Part shown: positions 54,501-57,126 of the stretch, piece by piece | How the letters are laid out: the number at the start of each line of letters is the position of its first letter | Position numbering within the stretch: position 1 is the stretch's first letter | Assembly: GCA_036873755.1 (NCBI GenBank) | Contig: JAVTVY010006821.1 | Coordinates: forward strand, 186,001 to 250,000 | DNA length: 64,000 bases | Direction: 5' to 3' | Source: Hanleya hanleyi | Taxonomy: Eukaryota > Mollusca > Polyplacophora > Lepidopleurida > Hanleyidae | The notes under the pieces: model-generated | Told to the model about the DNA's origin: nothing | Database searches by the model: none | Seen by the model: only the letters and a program-made list of their open reading frames with translations | Made by a program: the position numbers and the translations under genes

Positions 54501-56110
54501 AGACGGATGACATAAATACATATGCGATAACAATACCCGGCCCAAGAACAATTTTGACTGTAGTCCATGACCTGAGGTGTCTTAGTAGCATAAGTTCAGC
54601 AAGTCTGGGCCTTATCCTACTTGAAATATGGCGGAAATAAACAGCCAGAGATTAGTGGACAAATTTGACCCAGTGACCTAGAAAAATAAGTTGATCTAAT
54701 CGATTTTTGTCATAAGTTTGCTTTAAGACCATATACATACGTGATACAAGTTGGGTGCCCCTAAGCATAGAGATATGGTGGTAATAATTTATGATAAATT
54801 GACACAGTTTAAATATATGGGTCAATCTCGCTGATTTTCAATAGGCTTCGGCTCTGCAGGGCTTCGTGTTTAAAATTAGTGCGCGAGCTAAAAATAGCTC
54901 ACATCAAAATATTAAGTAGAGGGTATCTGGAAGTCAGGCGAGTGGTTTCAATATAAAATGCAACAGTTTAGGCGAGCTAAAAATCACTCTAGTGACATGA
55001 ATTACATGAGTGTTTGCGTGCAGGTGAGCTATCACTCTCGCTAAAAACGAAGCCCTGCTCTGTGACTATATGCAATTGTGATGTGAGTTTGGTATTCCTA
55101 GGTTTAGTCATCCTTGAGATATCGTGGTAAAAGAAATCGGAGATGTAATGAAAGCCAATTGTTTTCTTAATAACAGAAGCCCTGTATCTCTTATTTACAA
55201 AGGTTATGTTGTTTATAAGTTTATTTGTCCTGGTTTCAAGACACTTTTAAATAGGTGAAACTGAGAGTGGCTTTTTTTAATTCATTCACCTTTATAACAA
55301 CATGTTAGTGGATATTCCAACAGTGCAAGTTTAACCCACATGCTTAAATGTGAGCTGTATCAACAGCAATTTGAAGACACGTTTGATCAAGAAACAGCGG
55401 AGTCATTTTTCCAGCTAAACAATTAGCAGATTTTGTCTTGTTAAACTGTTAGCTTATTGACAAAACCAACGATTGGAGTACCCTTCTTTTCAAAGCCCTA
55501 GCTACCGGGCGAGAACACCACTTAAAAAGTTATTCAGCCTTGCAAAGGCATGAAACTGCAATTCTGGCTGCATGGAAATGATCTCACCGGTCCTTATGAT
55601 GTCACCTAATGGCAGTTTTTGCTGAAATTCCCACGTGAGATGTTGTGGTCACAACTGCCTGTGATAAATTTCAAACTGTTTGAAACTGAAAATTCCCCTC
55701 CCCCAAATGATTGTGCCACCTTTGGGCAGGTTTTGCTGAAATGCAATCCATAAGTGGTCACAAAACACTGTGGTAAAATTCAGTTGAGAGTGTCACACCA
55801 TTCCAGATGTATTATGTGGAAAGCAAATATTGGGGTAGGGATGAATGGACAGGGTTAACACTATGTGCCCCCACCACTGCATAAAATGTCTAAGATCAGG
55901 TTTTATCTCTACTATGTTTGTCATGTTGAGATTTAATATTGTAATAGTCATACCATTTTAAAGTATCTCGATGTCCCAGAAAGTAGAGGTAGTTCTTCAT
56001 CATAGATATTAGCCCACAGTTCTTCTGTTCTTCAATCAAAAACTGTCTCACATCAGCTTCTTCTGTGTGTGAAAGACATCCTTGATCAGATGGGTGTCTG
56101 CTTGATGCTG
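8418..56110 (-). CDS. cabin1: CABIN1 orthologue, 3' 28 exons of the gene (partial, 5' end outside window)
   Basis: In vertebrates CABIN1 inhibits calcineurin, represses MEF2 and is a TPR-rich subunit of the nuclear HIRA/UBN1/ASF1 histone H3.3 chaperone complex. I assembled 28 exons by reading conserved CABIN1 segments and placing AG acceptors and GT donors. Every junction keeps frame, giving about 1,839 codons from roughly human residue 430 to the stop. The strongest matches are the [10 protein letters not shown] block (exon 25), [19 protein letters not shown] (exon 19), [19 protein letters not shown] (exon 14) and the [10 protein letters not shown] region (exons 12-13). The long exon 23 and terminal exon 28 are low-complexity and poorly conserved, as in other CABIN1 proteins. 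The long insertion that vertebrates carry between the blocks of exon 26 is absent here. Introns hold element B and many repeats. Orthology is confident; function is taken from the vertebrate protein. Confidence 0.93.
9757..10497. repeat. Degenerate ~150-bp repeat element with GC hairpin ends
   Basis: Units with CATAACTCTGGTGAAAA-type and CTACAAGATATCAGCA-type segments lie between GTATGCCCCCTCT at the left and a TATGCCCCCC...GGGGGGCATA hairpin (10455-10496) at the right. Within CABIN1 intron 27. Confidence 0.65.
10498..12563. other. CABIN1 intron 27 left part: GTAGCATGATGTAAGCT array split by a transposon
   Basis: Units of roughly 130 bp with GTAGCATGATGTAAGCT and GGGTGGGGTTCGG run from about 10840 to 11230 and resume at 11932-12040. 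A TIR element separates the two parts. The same unit recurs at 37.0-37.25 kb. The rest of this intron shows nothing recognisable. Confidence 0.6.
11231..11931. mobile_element. TA-flanked TIR element (Tc1/mariner-like, non-autonomous)
   Basis: TIR CCCTATTTCTTCTAAT at 11233 is matched by its complement ending at 11929, with about 29 bp of imperfect pairing, flanked by TA on both sides. It interrupts a tandem-repeat unit whose sequence resumes directly after it, which defines the insertion. No transposase is seen. Confidence 0.75.
12564..12638 (-). CDS. cabin1: CABIN1 exon 27
   Basis: Encodes [18 protein letters not shown], corresponding to human EEAALEQAVKFCQVH. Acceptor ACTACAG, donor GTATGT, phase 0 at both ends. 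Confidence 0.9.
13017..13254 (-). CDS. cabin1: CABIN1 exon 26
   Basis: Begins with [10 protein letters not shown] as in human KKYLRDADRQ and continues with [20 protein letters not shown], which corresponds to the human LLLDAYRVWQQG region. In human these blocks are separated by a long disordered insertion that is absent here. Acceptor GTTTTAAG, donor GTGAGC. Confidence 0.94.
13838..14001 (-). CDS. cabin1: CABIN1 exon 25
   Basis: Encodes [19 protein letters not shown] and [19 protein letters not shown], matching human IWRIPVDEIDRPGSFAWHM. Acceptor ATTGTAG, donor GTATGT, exiting two bases into a Lys codon. Confidence 0.97.
14390..14500 (-). CDS. cabin1: CABIN1 exon 24
   Basis: Encodes [19 protein letters not shown] and [18 protein letters not shown], matching human NLQWARDVLLGS and HMPAQGLFCERNKTNFF. 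Phase 0 at both ends. Confidence 0.95.
15083..16310 (-). CDS. cabin1: CABIN1 exon 23 (long low-complexity exon)
   Basis: This 1,228 bp exon encodes a Ser/Gln/Lys/Asp-rich linker. It begins near a TPQDHDYSR motif (human TPIDHDYVK) and ends in the conserved [20 protein letters not shown] block. The linker contains a SUMO-interaction-like EIIDLCTP and a VKAE sumoylation-type site; both are motif-level inferences. Acceptor TCCTCCCCAG, donor GTAAGC. Confidence 0.93.
16311..18803. other. CABIN1 intron 22, left of retrotransposon B
   Basis: Mostly AT-rich. 16.69-17.03 kb holds a two-unit repeat (CTTGATAAAATA(A/G)GTCAAGGT twice) ending in an AAGATGGACAGACAAGACGG tail, similar in style to the ~150-bp arrays. 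17.82-18.06 kb carries a dispersed-repeat segment with GGACCTACGAAGTAG and GTCAGCTCAGAACTTG, also present at 26.07 kb. Confidence 0.5.
18847..19095 (+). repeat. DIRS B left inverted terminal repeat
   Basis: 249 bp complementary to 25266-25514, with no difference seen by eye. It contains nested palindromes of the CCCCTGGGGAG/TTATC type and a TATAAAAG box (19056-19063) pointing inward. Confidence 0.92.
19166..19258. repeat. DIRS B internal complementary region
   Basis: 19166-19220 is the complement of the left outer end (18804 onward) and 19221-19258 is the complement of the right outer end (to 25535). They meet with a 2-bp AT overlap. This defines both termini of the element and is diagnostic for DIRS1-like elements. 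Confidence 0.92.
19259..20000. other. DIRS B 3' untranslated region
   Basis: Between the recombinase stop and the internal complementary region there is non-coding element sequence. Small ORFs here have no similarity. Confidence 0.6.
20001..22535 (-). CDS. DIRS B tyrosine recombinase
   Basis: The C-terminal ~400 codons (about 21150-20001) are a phage-integrase-type recombinase. They include a SAM-like N domain ([18 protein letters not shown]), the first catalytic Arg in [14 protein letters not shown] (H783-R786), a Trp at the usual His/Trp position (W809) and Y819 in FYLRD. The first ~430 codons of the open frame are the shadow of the RT frame and are unlikely to be protein; the real start is probably near 21250. 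It lies in the -1 frame relative to RT. It would integrate the circular element DNA. Confidence 0.88.
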   Translation of the reverse strand: MAGLNRSPGRLPTYPYSSSSSSLPTLCHQRSVLRMASSPVRGQCRSLAIYPHYVTCLGVPSSSGYFHRGVYRRHTHVGPRRGQSQRTSPLHTACITPSGFHSASRKVRIDSSTSSALHRGCVRYSSSTGIPSRRPLGQNPGSDSKVFIVNVSDKTTVAKSSGFAHFHAGSYALRTSPGSSSAVSSVSLSSEAISQSCGPGIDVATSTSDLVAVSSQRNAGSSVPVSGSGLPSLYRCFRDGLGSPSGRSGGLRQMVDFGVQTSHQPFGDEGSHPSGATLELSSQQFVPPHSYRQFDGDSPYQQDGYHPISHNVSSGMGSLRLGSHSSLPSSCSPCSGSAQCLSGSFVSSQHRPPDRMATSSGSVPSDLHYMGVSTNRPICDKEQCTAGSLCQSDSGPSSLRHRRSVDQLGQLPSLCLPTDGHHSRSSPEDCSARLRGVTGGSVVAASSVVPDSAATSHGSTSTSTSLALPVTSTSRVISSQPAVAQFTRLQTIQSALTVQGFSAEVAQTMVSANRPSTSQLYQAKWAYFVSWCRERDADPDSASVSLVADFLLHLHRDRKFQISTIEGYRSALARVLRLSAGIDISLNDNISALIRAFALQSRRTRQLLPKWDIGVVLCALIHPPFEPLESASIKAVAYKTAFLAAFALASRVSELHALERSSMTWTANWSRVSFRPIPEFIAKNESVRLGPCAQRLYSIPALSDFVHGLEDDLLLCPVRAIRHYLTRTDSGRGSRRLLFLSLRPSATRDITKNTIASWLKKTIKWSYQLAIDAPPLLSSASSHEIRAIATSWPLWKNLSLNEIVQACAWTANSTFTNFYLRDMSVQSDRVTMLGPLVAAQHVVK
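20897..23221 (-). CDS. DIRS B reverse transcriptase / RNase H / methyltransferase-like polyprotein, 774 aa
   Basis: The RT domain has FLVPKK (~193-198), DLQDAY (235-240), LPFG (267-270) and the catalytic YIDD (299-302). RNase H follows with D464 in YTDAS, E496, D521 in TDNS and D572 in ADRLS. Residues ~605-690 ([27 protein letters not shown]) resemble the Dam-like methyltransferase domain of DIRS1 elements, with YPP in the position of the (D/N)PPY motif. The frame begins inside gag (+1), so the true start or shift site is unknown; the listed start is the longest open frame. Its end overlaps the recombinase frame. Confidence 0.9.
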   Translation of the reverse strand: MKSELLVWFRQLLGVPRFPWIGNLLGVGLLSPPRRVLLSMIFVVSTNLQVKAVVAAPAVGNQDLGAVPLPPNDYSASVHVKDFHLPAFRHYSHPVVGGRLQVFCENWRLITDDDWILRTLKEGFLFDFKTRPRLISRPRPSRIPVSAGHVKMLLSSVDTLISKDAVRELPPDDISVGFYSHVFLVPKKDSSQMRMVIDLKVLNKFHLVTPPHFKMASVTSIRARLNHLDWLASIDLQDAYLHIPIHPRHRRFLRFVINDRCFEWQVLPFGVNVAPWLFTRITSPVLAFLHLRGIFIEVYIDDILMWAPGEDSLNAQVRFTLLVLRHLGFIPHPVKSELIPAQVRRYIGAVFDTHLQLVYPPEDRWAKIQVLIRRFLSSTFQTRQQWQSLLGLLTSTQDLTHYGRLQVRPLQYHLSPYLQRPSLNPAVPVLTLLHPHLIWWQSRLNVMRGVPFRFPVPDYHLYTDASETGWGAHLDDLEVSGRWSTLESKLHINLLEMKAVILAVQHWSCRLSNSSLLIATDNSTVIAHINKMGTTRSLTTFRLVWDLFDWALIHHCHLHARHVPGRLNVLADRLSRPNTVLQTEWQLHPEVFRQICIIWESPLIDLFATRNNAQLALFVSPILDPQAFAIDALSISWDNFLAYAYPPMAIILEVLQKIAQHDCVVLLVVPWWPRRQWFPILLPLLTAPPRRLPVWPSLLRQPHGLFHHNPRWLNLHVCRLSRVHSLSRDFQRKLRKRWCQPIDLPHRNSIKRNGLISSPGAENVMPIPILPLFP
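23004..25127 (-). CDS. DIRS B Gag-like protein, 707 aa
   Basis: Starts at ATG 25127. Residues ~13-60 form a Cys/His cluster ([21 protein letters not shown]), perhaps zinc-binding. The middle is Ser/Arg-rich with repeated [13 protein letters not shown], resembling splicing-factor RS domains. A conserved [13 protein letters not shown] block follows and the C terminus is Arg/Gly-rich ([12 protein letters not shown]). This fits an RNA-binding structural protein, but no named family is certain. The downstream RT frame overlaps its 3' end in the +1 frame. Confidence 0.88.
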   Translation of the reverse strand: MSEYCVPIPSNSCHACGRISTRLDAHTRCFVCKDKICYRNNTCNECVSWDNDTWKNYAQARRSYLLQASENPDLSEVDRRVMEISLVEDIKINQDLGPGLDLSRNTRSPVPSSGSGEDLPPSGTVVQQGNSGVLDSLVSSGLALSGGLGKPVSLFKRTKARSLPRRSIVPAGQKISSSTHVSSPTPLSVGLSPADYQDKNLHRRLSPLRFKSARSSIKKSTSVSMEDRSASNVHVSDLQPPGLIQVDSSRHHSRVSDYRQGSTQRRSRSRSPICCVISSPRRSVTPSRVLDSDSPVRRSRSPVRRSYSLRHRGAILRVSGSPVRRSRSPVRRSRLSPHRLSRQSGHAQTPFLDYTHNRGVLSPQRCHTVRAPVSSDSSDDDDSSSVADSSEDSSMLAFPVKMKALLALVPDMPTPSEPFSSRYACPTAASAEFTASSTSRRKFSSCAPSPAWESNLKLFDDQLEEDNKLKKPSVSRHPVHDNVLPDKAPKTDRDLSRLTKATSSSAVSVPSKVFLGIMDMLLSIQRATSYADWFLLASSRISLDPELRLRNGATLLSAGRIEYLRGFLDTLIRANRSVIQAGAFSYASLLQAQQSSLLQGVKSDVPPFIKDQLQRQPLSSKWVFNNAIDSVMPAIREERTARLVSAVTRRPAFSLDRKPARGRASKSAQKGAPQHDFRGIDKPPGKGRGRRSGRGKSGFRRGASAPK
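25266..25514 (-). repeat. DIRS B right inverted terminal repeat
   Basis: Inverse copy of the left repeat. On the minus strand its TATAAAAG box (25305-25298) lies about 170 bp upstream of the gag ATG and is the likely genomic promoter. Confidence 0.92.
25298..25305 (-). promoter_or_regulatory. TATA box of DIRS B
   Basis: TATAAAAG on the minus strand inside the right terminal repeat, upstream of gag. The mirror copy at 19056-19063 could drive an opposite-strand transcript. Confidence 0.55.
25536..26495. other. CABIN1 intron 22, right of retrotransposon B
   Basis: 25.54-26.04 kb shows nothing recognisable. 26.07-26.33 kb holds a dispersed element with GACTGACTCACTCACTCATT and the palindromes CCTACTTCGTAGG and GCTACTTAGTAGC. 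A reverse-oriented relative lies at 54.19-54.33 kb. Confidence 0.55.
26496..26644 (-). CDS. cabin1: CABIN1 exon 22
   Basis: Encodes [13 protein letters not shown] and [17 protein letters not shown], matching human VYFRLHASILKLL and VNFMKEAAEGPFA. The acceptor is the upstream CTTCACAG; the closer TTTTACAG would break the frame. The next intron contains retrotransposon B. Confidence 0.94.
26952..27044 (-). CDS. cabin1: CABIN1 exon 21
   Basis: Encodes [20 protein letters not shown], matching human YPKKIHYHNPPELAMEALE. Acceptor TATTCAG, donor GTCAGT, phase 0 at both ends. Confidence 0.95.
27255..27500. repeat. 26-bp tandem array
   Basis: About nine copies of a unit containing TTACCCTTCTACAACTTAGG, nearly identical, in CABIN1 intron 20. 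On the gene strand each copy reads AAGG|GTAAGA, again donor-like. Confidence 0.9.
27535..28895. repeat. ~37-bp minisatellite with a 408-bp higher-order repeat
   Basis: Units of about 37 bp with the core AACCTCCTGGATATGTGGCA fill CABIN1 intron 20. From about 27890 onward, blocks of 11 units repeat with a 408-bp period. Derived reading frames at 27939, 28347 and 28755 are identical or nearly so, which shows recent segmental duplication inside the array. Confidence 0.9.
28965..29032 (-). pseudogene. Decayed partial copy of CABIN1 exon 20
   Basis: About 66 bp resemble exon 20 positions 29063-29128, sharing GAGGTACTCTTGGGGA and the region of TATAATGGTG, at an offset of 98 bp. In the sense frame the copy reaches a stop in the LHHYMM-equivalent region and lacks the exon donor, so it is a non-functional tandem duplication. 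Confidence 0.7.
29048..29257 (-). CDS. cabin1: CABIN1 exon 20
   Basis: Encodes [18 protein letters not shown] and [11 protein letters not shown], matching human DEEEWLIHYMLGKVAEK. Acceptor TTTGTAG, donor GTAAGG. A decayed copy of about 66 bp of this exon lies just downstream at 28965-29032. Confidence 0.96.
30339..30500 (-). CDS. cabin1: CABIN1 exon 19
   Basis: Encodes [20 protein letters not shown] and [16 protein letters not shown], among the most conserved CABIN1 blocks. Acceptor GCTTTCAG, donor GTAGGT, phase 0 at both ends. Confidence 0.97.
30744..30851 (-). CDS. cabin1: CABIN1 exon 18
   Basis: Encodes [17 protein letters not shown] and then [19 protein letters not shown], a TPR-type pair matching human AIKFYMHDICICPNRFDSW. 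The acceptor is taken as TAGGAAG| to keep phase 0; an AG four bases upstream breaks the frame. Confidence 0.94.
31339..31405 (-). CDS. cabin1: CABIN1 exon 17
   Basis: Encodes [20 protein letters not shown], matching human [20 protein letters not shown] almost residue for residue. Acceptor CTTACAG, donor GTACAT. Confidence 0.96.
31730..31814 (-). CDS. cabin1: CABIN1 exon 16
   Basis: Encodes [14 protein letters not shown], corresponding to human SAYIEGTSTE. Acceptor GCTGACAG, donor GTGAGT. Confidence 0.88.
31880..32345. mobile_element. Foldback (inverted-repeat) element
   Basis: ATTACAATGGCAGCTTTCCA, GTTAATTCCTGGAC and TGCACAGCATGTGGGCC on the left arm (31920-32040) are mirrored on the right arm by GGCCCACATGCTGTGCA, AGGGATTAACTTGAAC and AAGCTGCCATTACCATG (32260-32350). 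Long imperfect arms of about 120 bp indicate a MITE or foldback transposon. Confidence 0.65.
32690..32744 (-). CDS. cabin1: CABIN1 exon 15
   Basis: Encodes [18 protein letters not shown], matching human LANLLKKIATIVPRTER. Acceptor CCTACAG, donor GTCAGT, phase 1 exit. Confidence 0.92.
33005..33106 (-). CDS. cabin1: CABIN1 exon 14
   Basis: Encodes [18 protein letters not shown] followed by [11 protein letters not shown], nearly identical to human [19 protein letters not shown]. Phase 0 at both ends. Acceptor ATTGTAG, donor GTAATC. Confidence 0.96.
33235..33515. repeat. 37-bp minisatellite related to the exon 13 boundary array
   Basis: About seven units spaced 37 bp (for example at 33303, 33339, 33376 and 33413) share the core CTCACCTGTGAACTG and TGTAAGTGTTT with the array at 37.4-37.9 kb. 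In the CABIN1 sense each unit holds TTCACAG|GTGAGTG. It lies near the 3' end of intron 13, about 130 bp upstream of exon 14. Confidence 0.8.
33516..37448. other. CABIN1 intron 13, body
   Basis: 33.88-34.40 kb is GC-richer and has two AAAATGGCG(A/G)C motifs (about 33952 and 34358), similar to YY1-type promoter elements. 34.7-35.6 kb is AT-rich with nothing recognisable. An array element (35826-36774) and a fragment of the GTAGCATGATGTAAG-type repeat (37.0-37.25 kb) follow. Confidence 0.45.
35826..36774. repeat. ~150-bp tandem array element with TATGCCCCCC hairpin ends
   Basis: Four units with GGGCCATAACTCTTGAAAAT, TGCACAACTACAGGGCACTG and ATTAACCGAGATCCAGCCCG repeat about every 150 bp. They are followed by a (GGACAGAC)n run and the hairpin TATGCCCCCCCTCTAGTTAG plus its complement (36737-36768). 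The left border has GTATGCCCCCCCTTCCGC. Likely a non-autonomous mobile element. Confidence 0.8.
37449..37889. repeat. Minisatellite made of the exon 13 end and its splice donor
   Basis: About 10-11 degenerate units of 37-40 bp. The perfect unit equals the last 33 bases of exon 13 (37850-37882) plus the first ~7 intron bases. In the CABIN1 sense most units contain a CACTTACAG-type acceptor-like tract and a CACAG|GTRAG-like donor. Donors close to consensus are seen at 37646/37645 and 37609/37608 in addition to the real one at 37849. Confidence 0.85.
37850..38057 (-). CDS. cabin1: CABIN1 exon 13, with amplified 3' end
   Basis: Encodes [18 protein letters not shown], then [12 protein letters not shown] and [11 protein letters not shown], which together match human RRSWCCNSDG through EEHSAQQ. 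The true donor is CAG|GTGAGT at 37849/37848. A GT at 37882 also follows a plausible exon end, but using it would delete the conserved LQDHNSSQ segment. The last 33 exon bases plus about 7 intron bases are the unit of the tandem array that begins immediately downstream. Confidence 0.92.
38058..38918. other. CABIN1 intron 12
   Basis: AT-rich intron. Two longer minus-strand ORFs (38145-38463) show no recognisable domain. Confidence 0.4.
38919..39038 (-). CDS. cabin1: CABIN1 exon 12
   Basis: Encodes [14 protein letters not shown], matching human SSLMLLNTAHEYLG. Acceptor TGTTACAG, donor GTTAGT. It ends two bases into an Arg codon. Confidence 0.95.
39518..39755. mobile_element. SINE- or MITE-like dispersed repeat
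   Basis: Begins GTGAGTGAGTGAGTAGGATT and ends near GTTGAACCTGGGGAACTTTC with GTAACAATACCACCA. A related GTGAGTGAGTAGGGTTTAAT occurs at 11274. No coding capacity; family uncertain. Confidence 0.4.
39773..39931 (-). CDS. cabin1: CABIN1 exon 11
   Basis: Encodes [15 protein letters not shown] and [14 protein letters not shown], matching human GLVRLTNNLIQVID and SVLPWIILHRIIWQ. Acceptor TGTCCAG, donor GTAAGT. A 125-bp tandem array starts about 75 bp upstream of the acceptor. Confidence 0.95.
40006..42212. repeat. 125-bp tandem array in CABIN1 intron 10
   Basis: About 17 highly similar units, each containing ACAGGATATTGTTCCCAC and TCCTGGAGTGAGCCTGAT. Recurring 61-codon minus-strand ORFs are a by-product of the 125-bp period. 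On the CABIN1 strand each unit carries GGAACAG|GTCAGT, a donor-like site. One unit near 42136 has an internal partial duplication. Confidence 0.92.
42357..43530 (-). mobile_element. hAT-like element with zinc-finger ORF
   Basis: Imperfect terminal repeats CAGGGTGTGCACAA (42357) and TGTGCGCACCTTG (to 43530, inverse) bound about 1.2 kb, with poor GTYCAGTC-like flanks. Repeated TTCCAGGA(C/T)TT stretches lie inside both ends. The interior carries one BED/C2H2-like zinc-finger ORF but no transposase core, so it is non-autonomous or decayed. Confidence 0.6.
42882..43202 (-). CDS. BED/C2H2-like zinc-finger fragment of a transposon
   Basis: Contains [20 protein letters not shown] followed by [20 protein letters not shown] and HTKGAKHAQ, a Cys2-His2 finger of the type found at the N terminus of hAT-like transposase-derived proteins. 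The frame ends shortly afterwards, so it is probably a truncated transposase. The start could be the internal Met before SKVC (about 43151). Confidence 0.55.
   Translation of the reverse strand: MVYGNSRSRWRTKKQGERMSKVCYFITAWLSHPDYYRNWLAREFAHWAKCTVCEKRFDIGNLGLSALRSHTKGAKHAQVVGQNKSRDRPNSRITEFFRSGTGGFLS
43739..43863 (-). CDS. cabin1: CABIN1 exon 10
   Basis: Encodes [17 protein letters not shown] and then [16 protein letters not shown], matching human ALNEAVQQ and KEEWVATVTQLLMGI. Acceptor TGTTACAG, donor GTATGT. Confidence 0.94.
44320..44403 (-). CDS. cabin1: CABIN1 exon 9
   Basis: Encodes [18 protein letters not shown], matching human [18 protein letters not shown]. Only the AG at TTATAAG gives the correct phase. 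A nearer AG in GGTAG would shift the frame. Confidence 0.93.
44750..44895 (-). CDS. cabin1: CABIN1 exon 8
   Basis: Encodes [18 protein letters not shown], close to human LERCQSLEEIQNLYEAGD and one of the best conserved stretches. Acceptor TACCACAG, donor GTATAC, phase 0 exit. Confidence 0.95.
44896..47123. other. CABIN1 introns 6-7
   Basis: 45.0-45.4 kb is plain intron. 45.6-46.4 kb ends in a run of 25 A (46381-46405) on the plus strand, which may be the tail of an unidentified retroposed sequence. 46.66-46.95 kb has GCGCGC-type sites and the TATCTCCCTTAG/CAAGGGAGAT pair. No gene is supported. Confidence 0.4.
45499..45589 (-). CDS. cabin1: CABIN1 exon 7
   Basis: Encodes [18 protein letters not shown] and corresponds to the human segment containing IVIRLPNL. 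Acceptor ATCACCAG, donor GTAACC, phase 1 exit. Confidence 0.87.
47124..47194 (-). CDS. cabin1: CABIN1 exon 6
   Basis: Encodes [19 protein letters not shown], matching human VYWLKARFLALQGDMEQAL in a TPR-like helix pair. Acceptor TTTACAG, donor GTAAGT. It ends in phase 0. Confidence 0.93.
47596..47732 (-). CDS. cabin1: CABIN1 exon 5
   Basis: Encodes the conserved GPDFPG motif followed by [12 protein letters not shown], as in human GRFGPDFPG. Acceptor CATTCCAG, donor GTAAGG. It ends one base into an Ile codon. Confidence 0.92.
47945..48764. mobile_element. TIR element in CABIN1 intron 4
   Basis: The 29-bp repeat 47945-47973 (ATGGATAACAACTTCTTTGT...) is the reverse complement of 48736-48764. 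The 820-bp interior holds a GC-rich part but no transposase. A target duplication is not evident. Confidence 0.75.
48954..49051 (-). CDS. cabin1: CABIN1 exon 4
   Basis: Encodes [17 protein letters not shown], matching the human SLSCMELQLDQWLLTKG block. Acceptor TTGACAG, donor GTAATC, ending two bases into a Lys codon. A different frame of the same DNA is also open but has no similarity. Confidence 0.88.
49344..49383 (-). CDS. cabin1: CABIN1 exon 3 (40 bp)
   Basis: A very short exon between ATTTCAG and GTAAAT. It encodes [14 protein letters not shown] and joins exons 2 and 4 in frame. It is supported by phase and splice sites more than by conservation. Confidence 0.75.
49384..51572. repeat. 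Degenerate CAATCCAAAGYGWCA-type repeat, interrupted by a hAT-like insertion
   Basis: Units with ATGGCGCCACA, AATGAAATCCAAAGT-like and TTTTATTG(A/C)ACAG segments occur at 49.58-49.92 kb and 51.15-51.45 kb. The insertion between them separates two halves of the same array in CABIN1 intron 2. Confidence 0.6.
49933..51141. mobile_element. hAT-like non-autonomous element
   Basis: Ends AGGGGTCGAAAT and ATTTCGACCATT are inverse to one another, flanked by ATGTATCC and GTGTATCC (7 of 8 bases match), fitting a hAT 8-bp target duplication. The interior encodes only short fragments. Confidence 0.7.
51573..53576. mobile_element. Array element with ATACGCCC/GGGCGTAT ends, copy 1
   Basis: Starts with AGAGCCCAAGGGGCTTCAAT and ATATACGCCC, followed by ~600 bp of unique sequence. 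Then come about seven units of ~150 bp (GTGACCTTGACCTTTGACC, TTTTGGTATG, GACACATC, CCTGATTTT), a GGACGGACAGACGGACGGAC run and a terminal ATACGTCCG...CGGGCGTAT hairpin (53549-53574). It sits just left of CABIN1 exon 2. Resembles Helentron-derived HINE elements of bivalves in design; the assignment is an inference. Confidence 0.75.
53613..53690 (-). CDS. cabin1: CABIN1 exon 2
   Basis: This 78 bp exon completes the split Trp codon and encodes [18 protein letters not shown], aligned to the human VVLSVYHSWRRH region. Acceptor CTATACAG, donor GTAAGC. Confidence 0.88.
53691..55953. other. CABIN1 intron 1
   Basis: Holds a two-copy 39-bp duplication at 53829-53905 (GTCAAGCTGAGTTTAGAGTG) and a reverse-oriented copy of the 26-kb dispersed repeat (54.19-54.33 kb). 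A diverged array with CAATCTC(A/G)CTGA and TTTCAATAGGCTTC cores follows (54.36-55.13 kb), then plain sequence. Confidence 0.55.
54857..55057. mobile_element. 201-bp MITE with CAGGGCTTCGT TIRs and 5-bp duplication
   Basis: CAGGGCTTCGTGTTTA at the left is the inverse of TAAAAACGAAGCCCTG at the right. CTCTG is duplicated on both flanks (54852-54856 and 55058-55062), and the host repeat reads through if the insert is removed. The interior has repeated GCGAGCTAAAAAT. Confidence 0.8.
55954..56110 (-). CDS. cabin1: CABIN1 exon 1 (first visible)
   Basis: The acceptor follows a TTCCCTCAG tract and the donor is GTATGA. The exon needs one base from an upstream exon and ends two bases into a Trp codon. 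It encodes [17 protein letters not shown], matching the human segment that ends in VRW. A dispersed repeat begins 20 bp upstream of the acceptor. Confidence 0.9.
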
Positions 56111-56130
56111 CTGAGGGAAAGAATATAACA

Positions 56131-57126
56131 AGAGCCCAAGGGGCTTCAATATACGCCCGTATATCTGAAATTACATTGGTCCAAATTTCAAGGTTTTTTA
56201 ATAGCCTTGATTCCAATTGGTAGCTAGCAATCCAGAGAAAGGTCTACAATTTTGTGCTTCTGAGAATGTAACATATAACACATCATATATTGAATGATAA
56301 ACTGAAATGAGCTTAACACTTGGTAACTAGTTGACCTTGAAGCAAGAGCTGAGAGCTCACATATCCCACACAGAAATCGACAATAGTCAAACATAAGAAA
56401 ATAATATTTTTCCTGCAAATGGACTCCTTTCAGACGAGAGAATTTTTCATGAAGGAAAAAGAAAGTGATGAAGTAAACCTTTGTTTTTGAGTTAATAAAC
56501 AGGTATGAAGTTCATAAAGGACCCCGCTCCCAGTTAAATTAGTGCTAAATGTATGGTTTTTATTTCACAACAGTTTAACTAACTGTAGCTTTTTCAAACA
56601 TGGGAGACAACTCCACAGGACAATACCATATACAGGGGAGAGAACTCTGAATATTCCAACCTAACACATACAGTCAGCTAAACTTGATTCAGTTTTGGGG
56701 GACTGTGACCTTGACCTTTGACAAATTGATCTCAAAATGTATGGCTCCTCTTTGCCATGCGAGTAAGGTATACTCCAAGTTTGGTACCAATTCATACCTT
56801 GAAACTAGAGATATCGCACGGACAACAAATGTTAATGGATGAATGGACAGAACGCAACATCGCATTACATGGCCTCGTCTTCGAAAGGCATATAAAAATG
56901 TGACTTTCAATGATTTCTTGATTTTGGGGTCACAGTGACCTTGACATTTGACCCACATTTTGGTACATAACTCATCGTCTTTCTTCAATGTATCAATGGA
57001 CACTAAAAAATCATGATTTTTATTAATTTCATGATTTTGGGGGTCACAGTAGCCTTGATGTCCGGCCTTGACCTACATTTTGGTATGTGACACATGTCCC
57101 CCTAATGTATAGATACTGAAACAAAC
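56131..57126. mobile_element. Array element with ATACGCCC end, copy 2 (truncated)
   Basis: Closely parallels copy 1 at 51573 onward (AGAGCCCAAGGGGCTTCAAT, GGAGACAACTCCACAGGA, GGGGTCACAGTGACCTTGAC). It stops where element C begins, so C most likely inserted into it. Its left end lies 20 bp upstream of the exon 1 splice acceptor. Confidence 0.8.
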
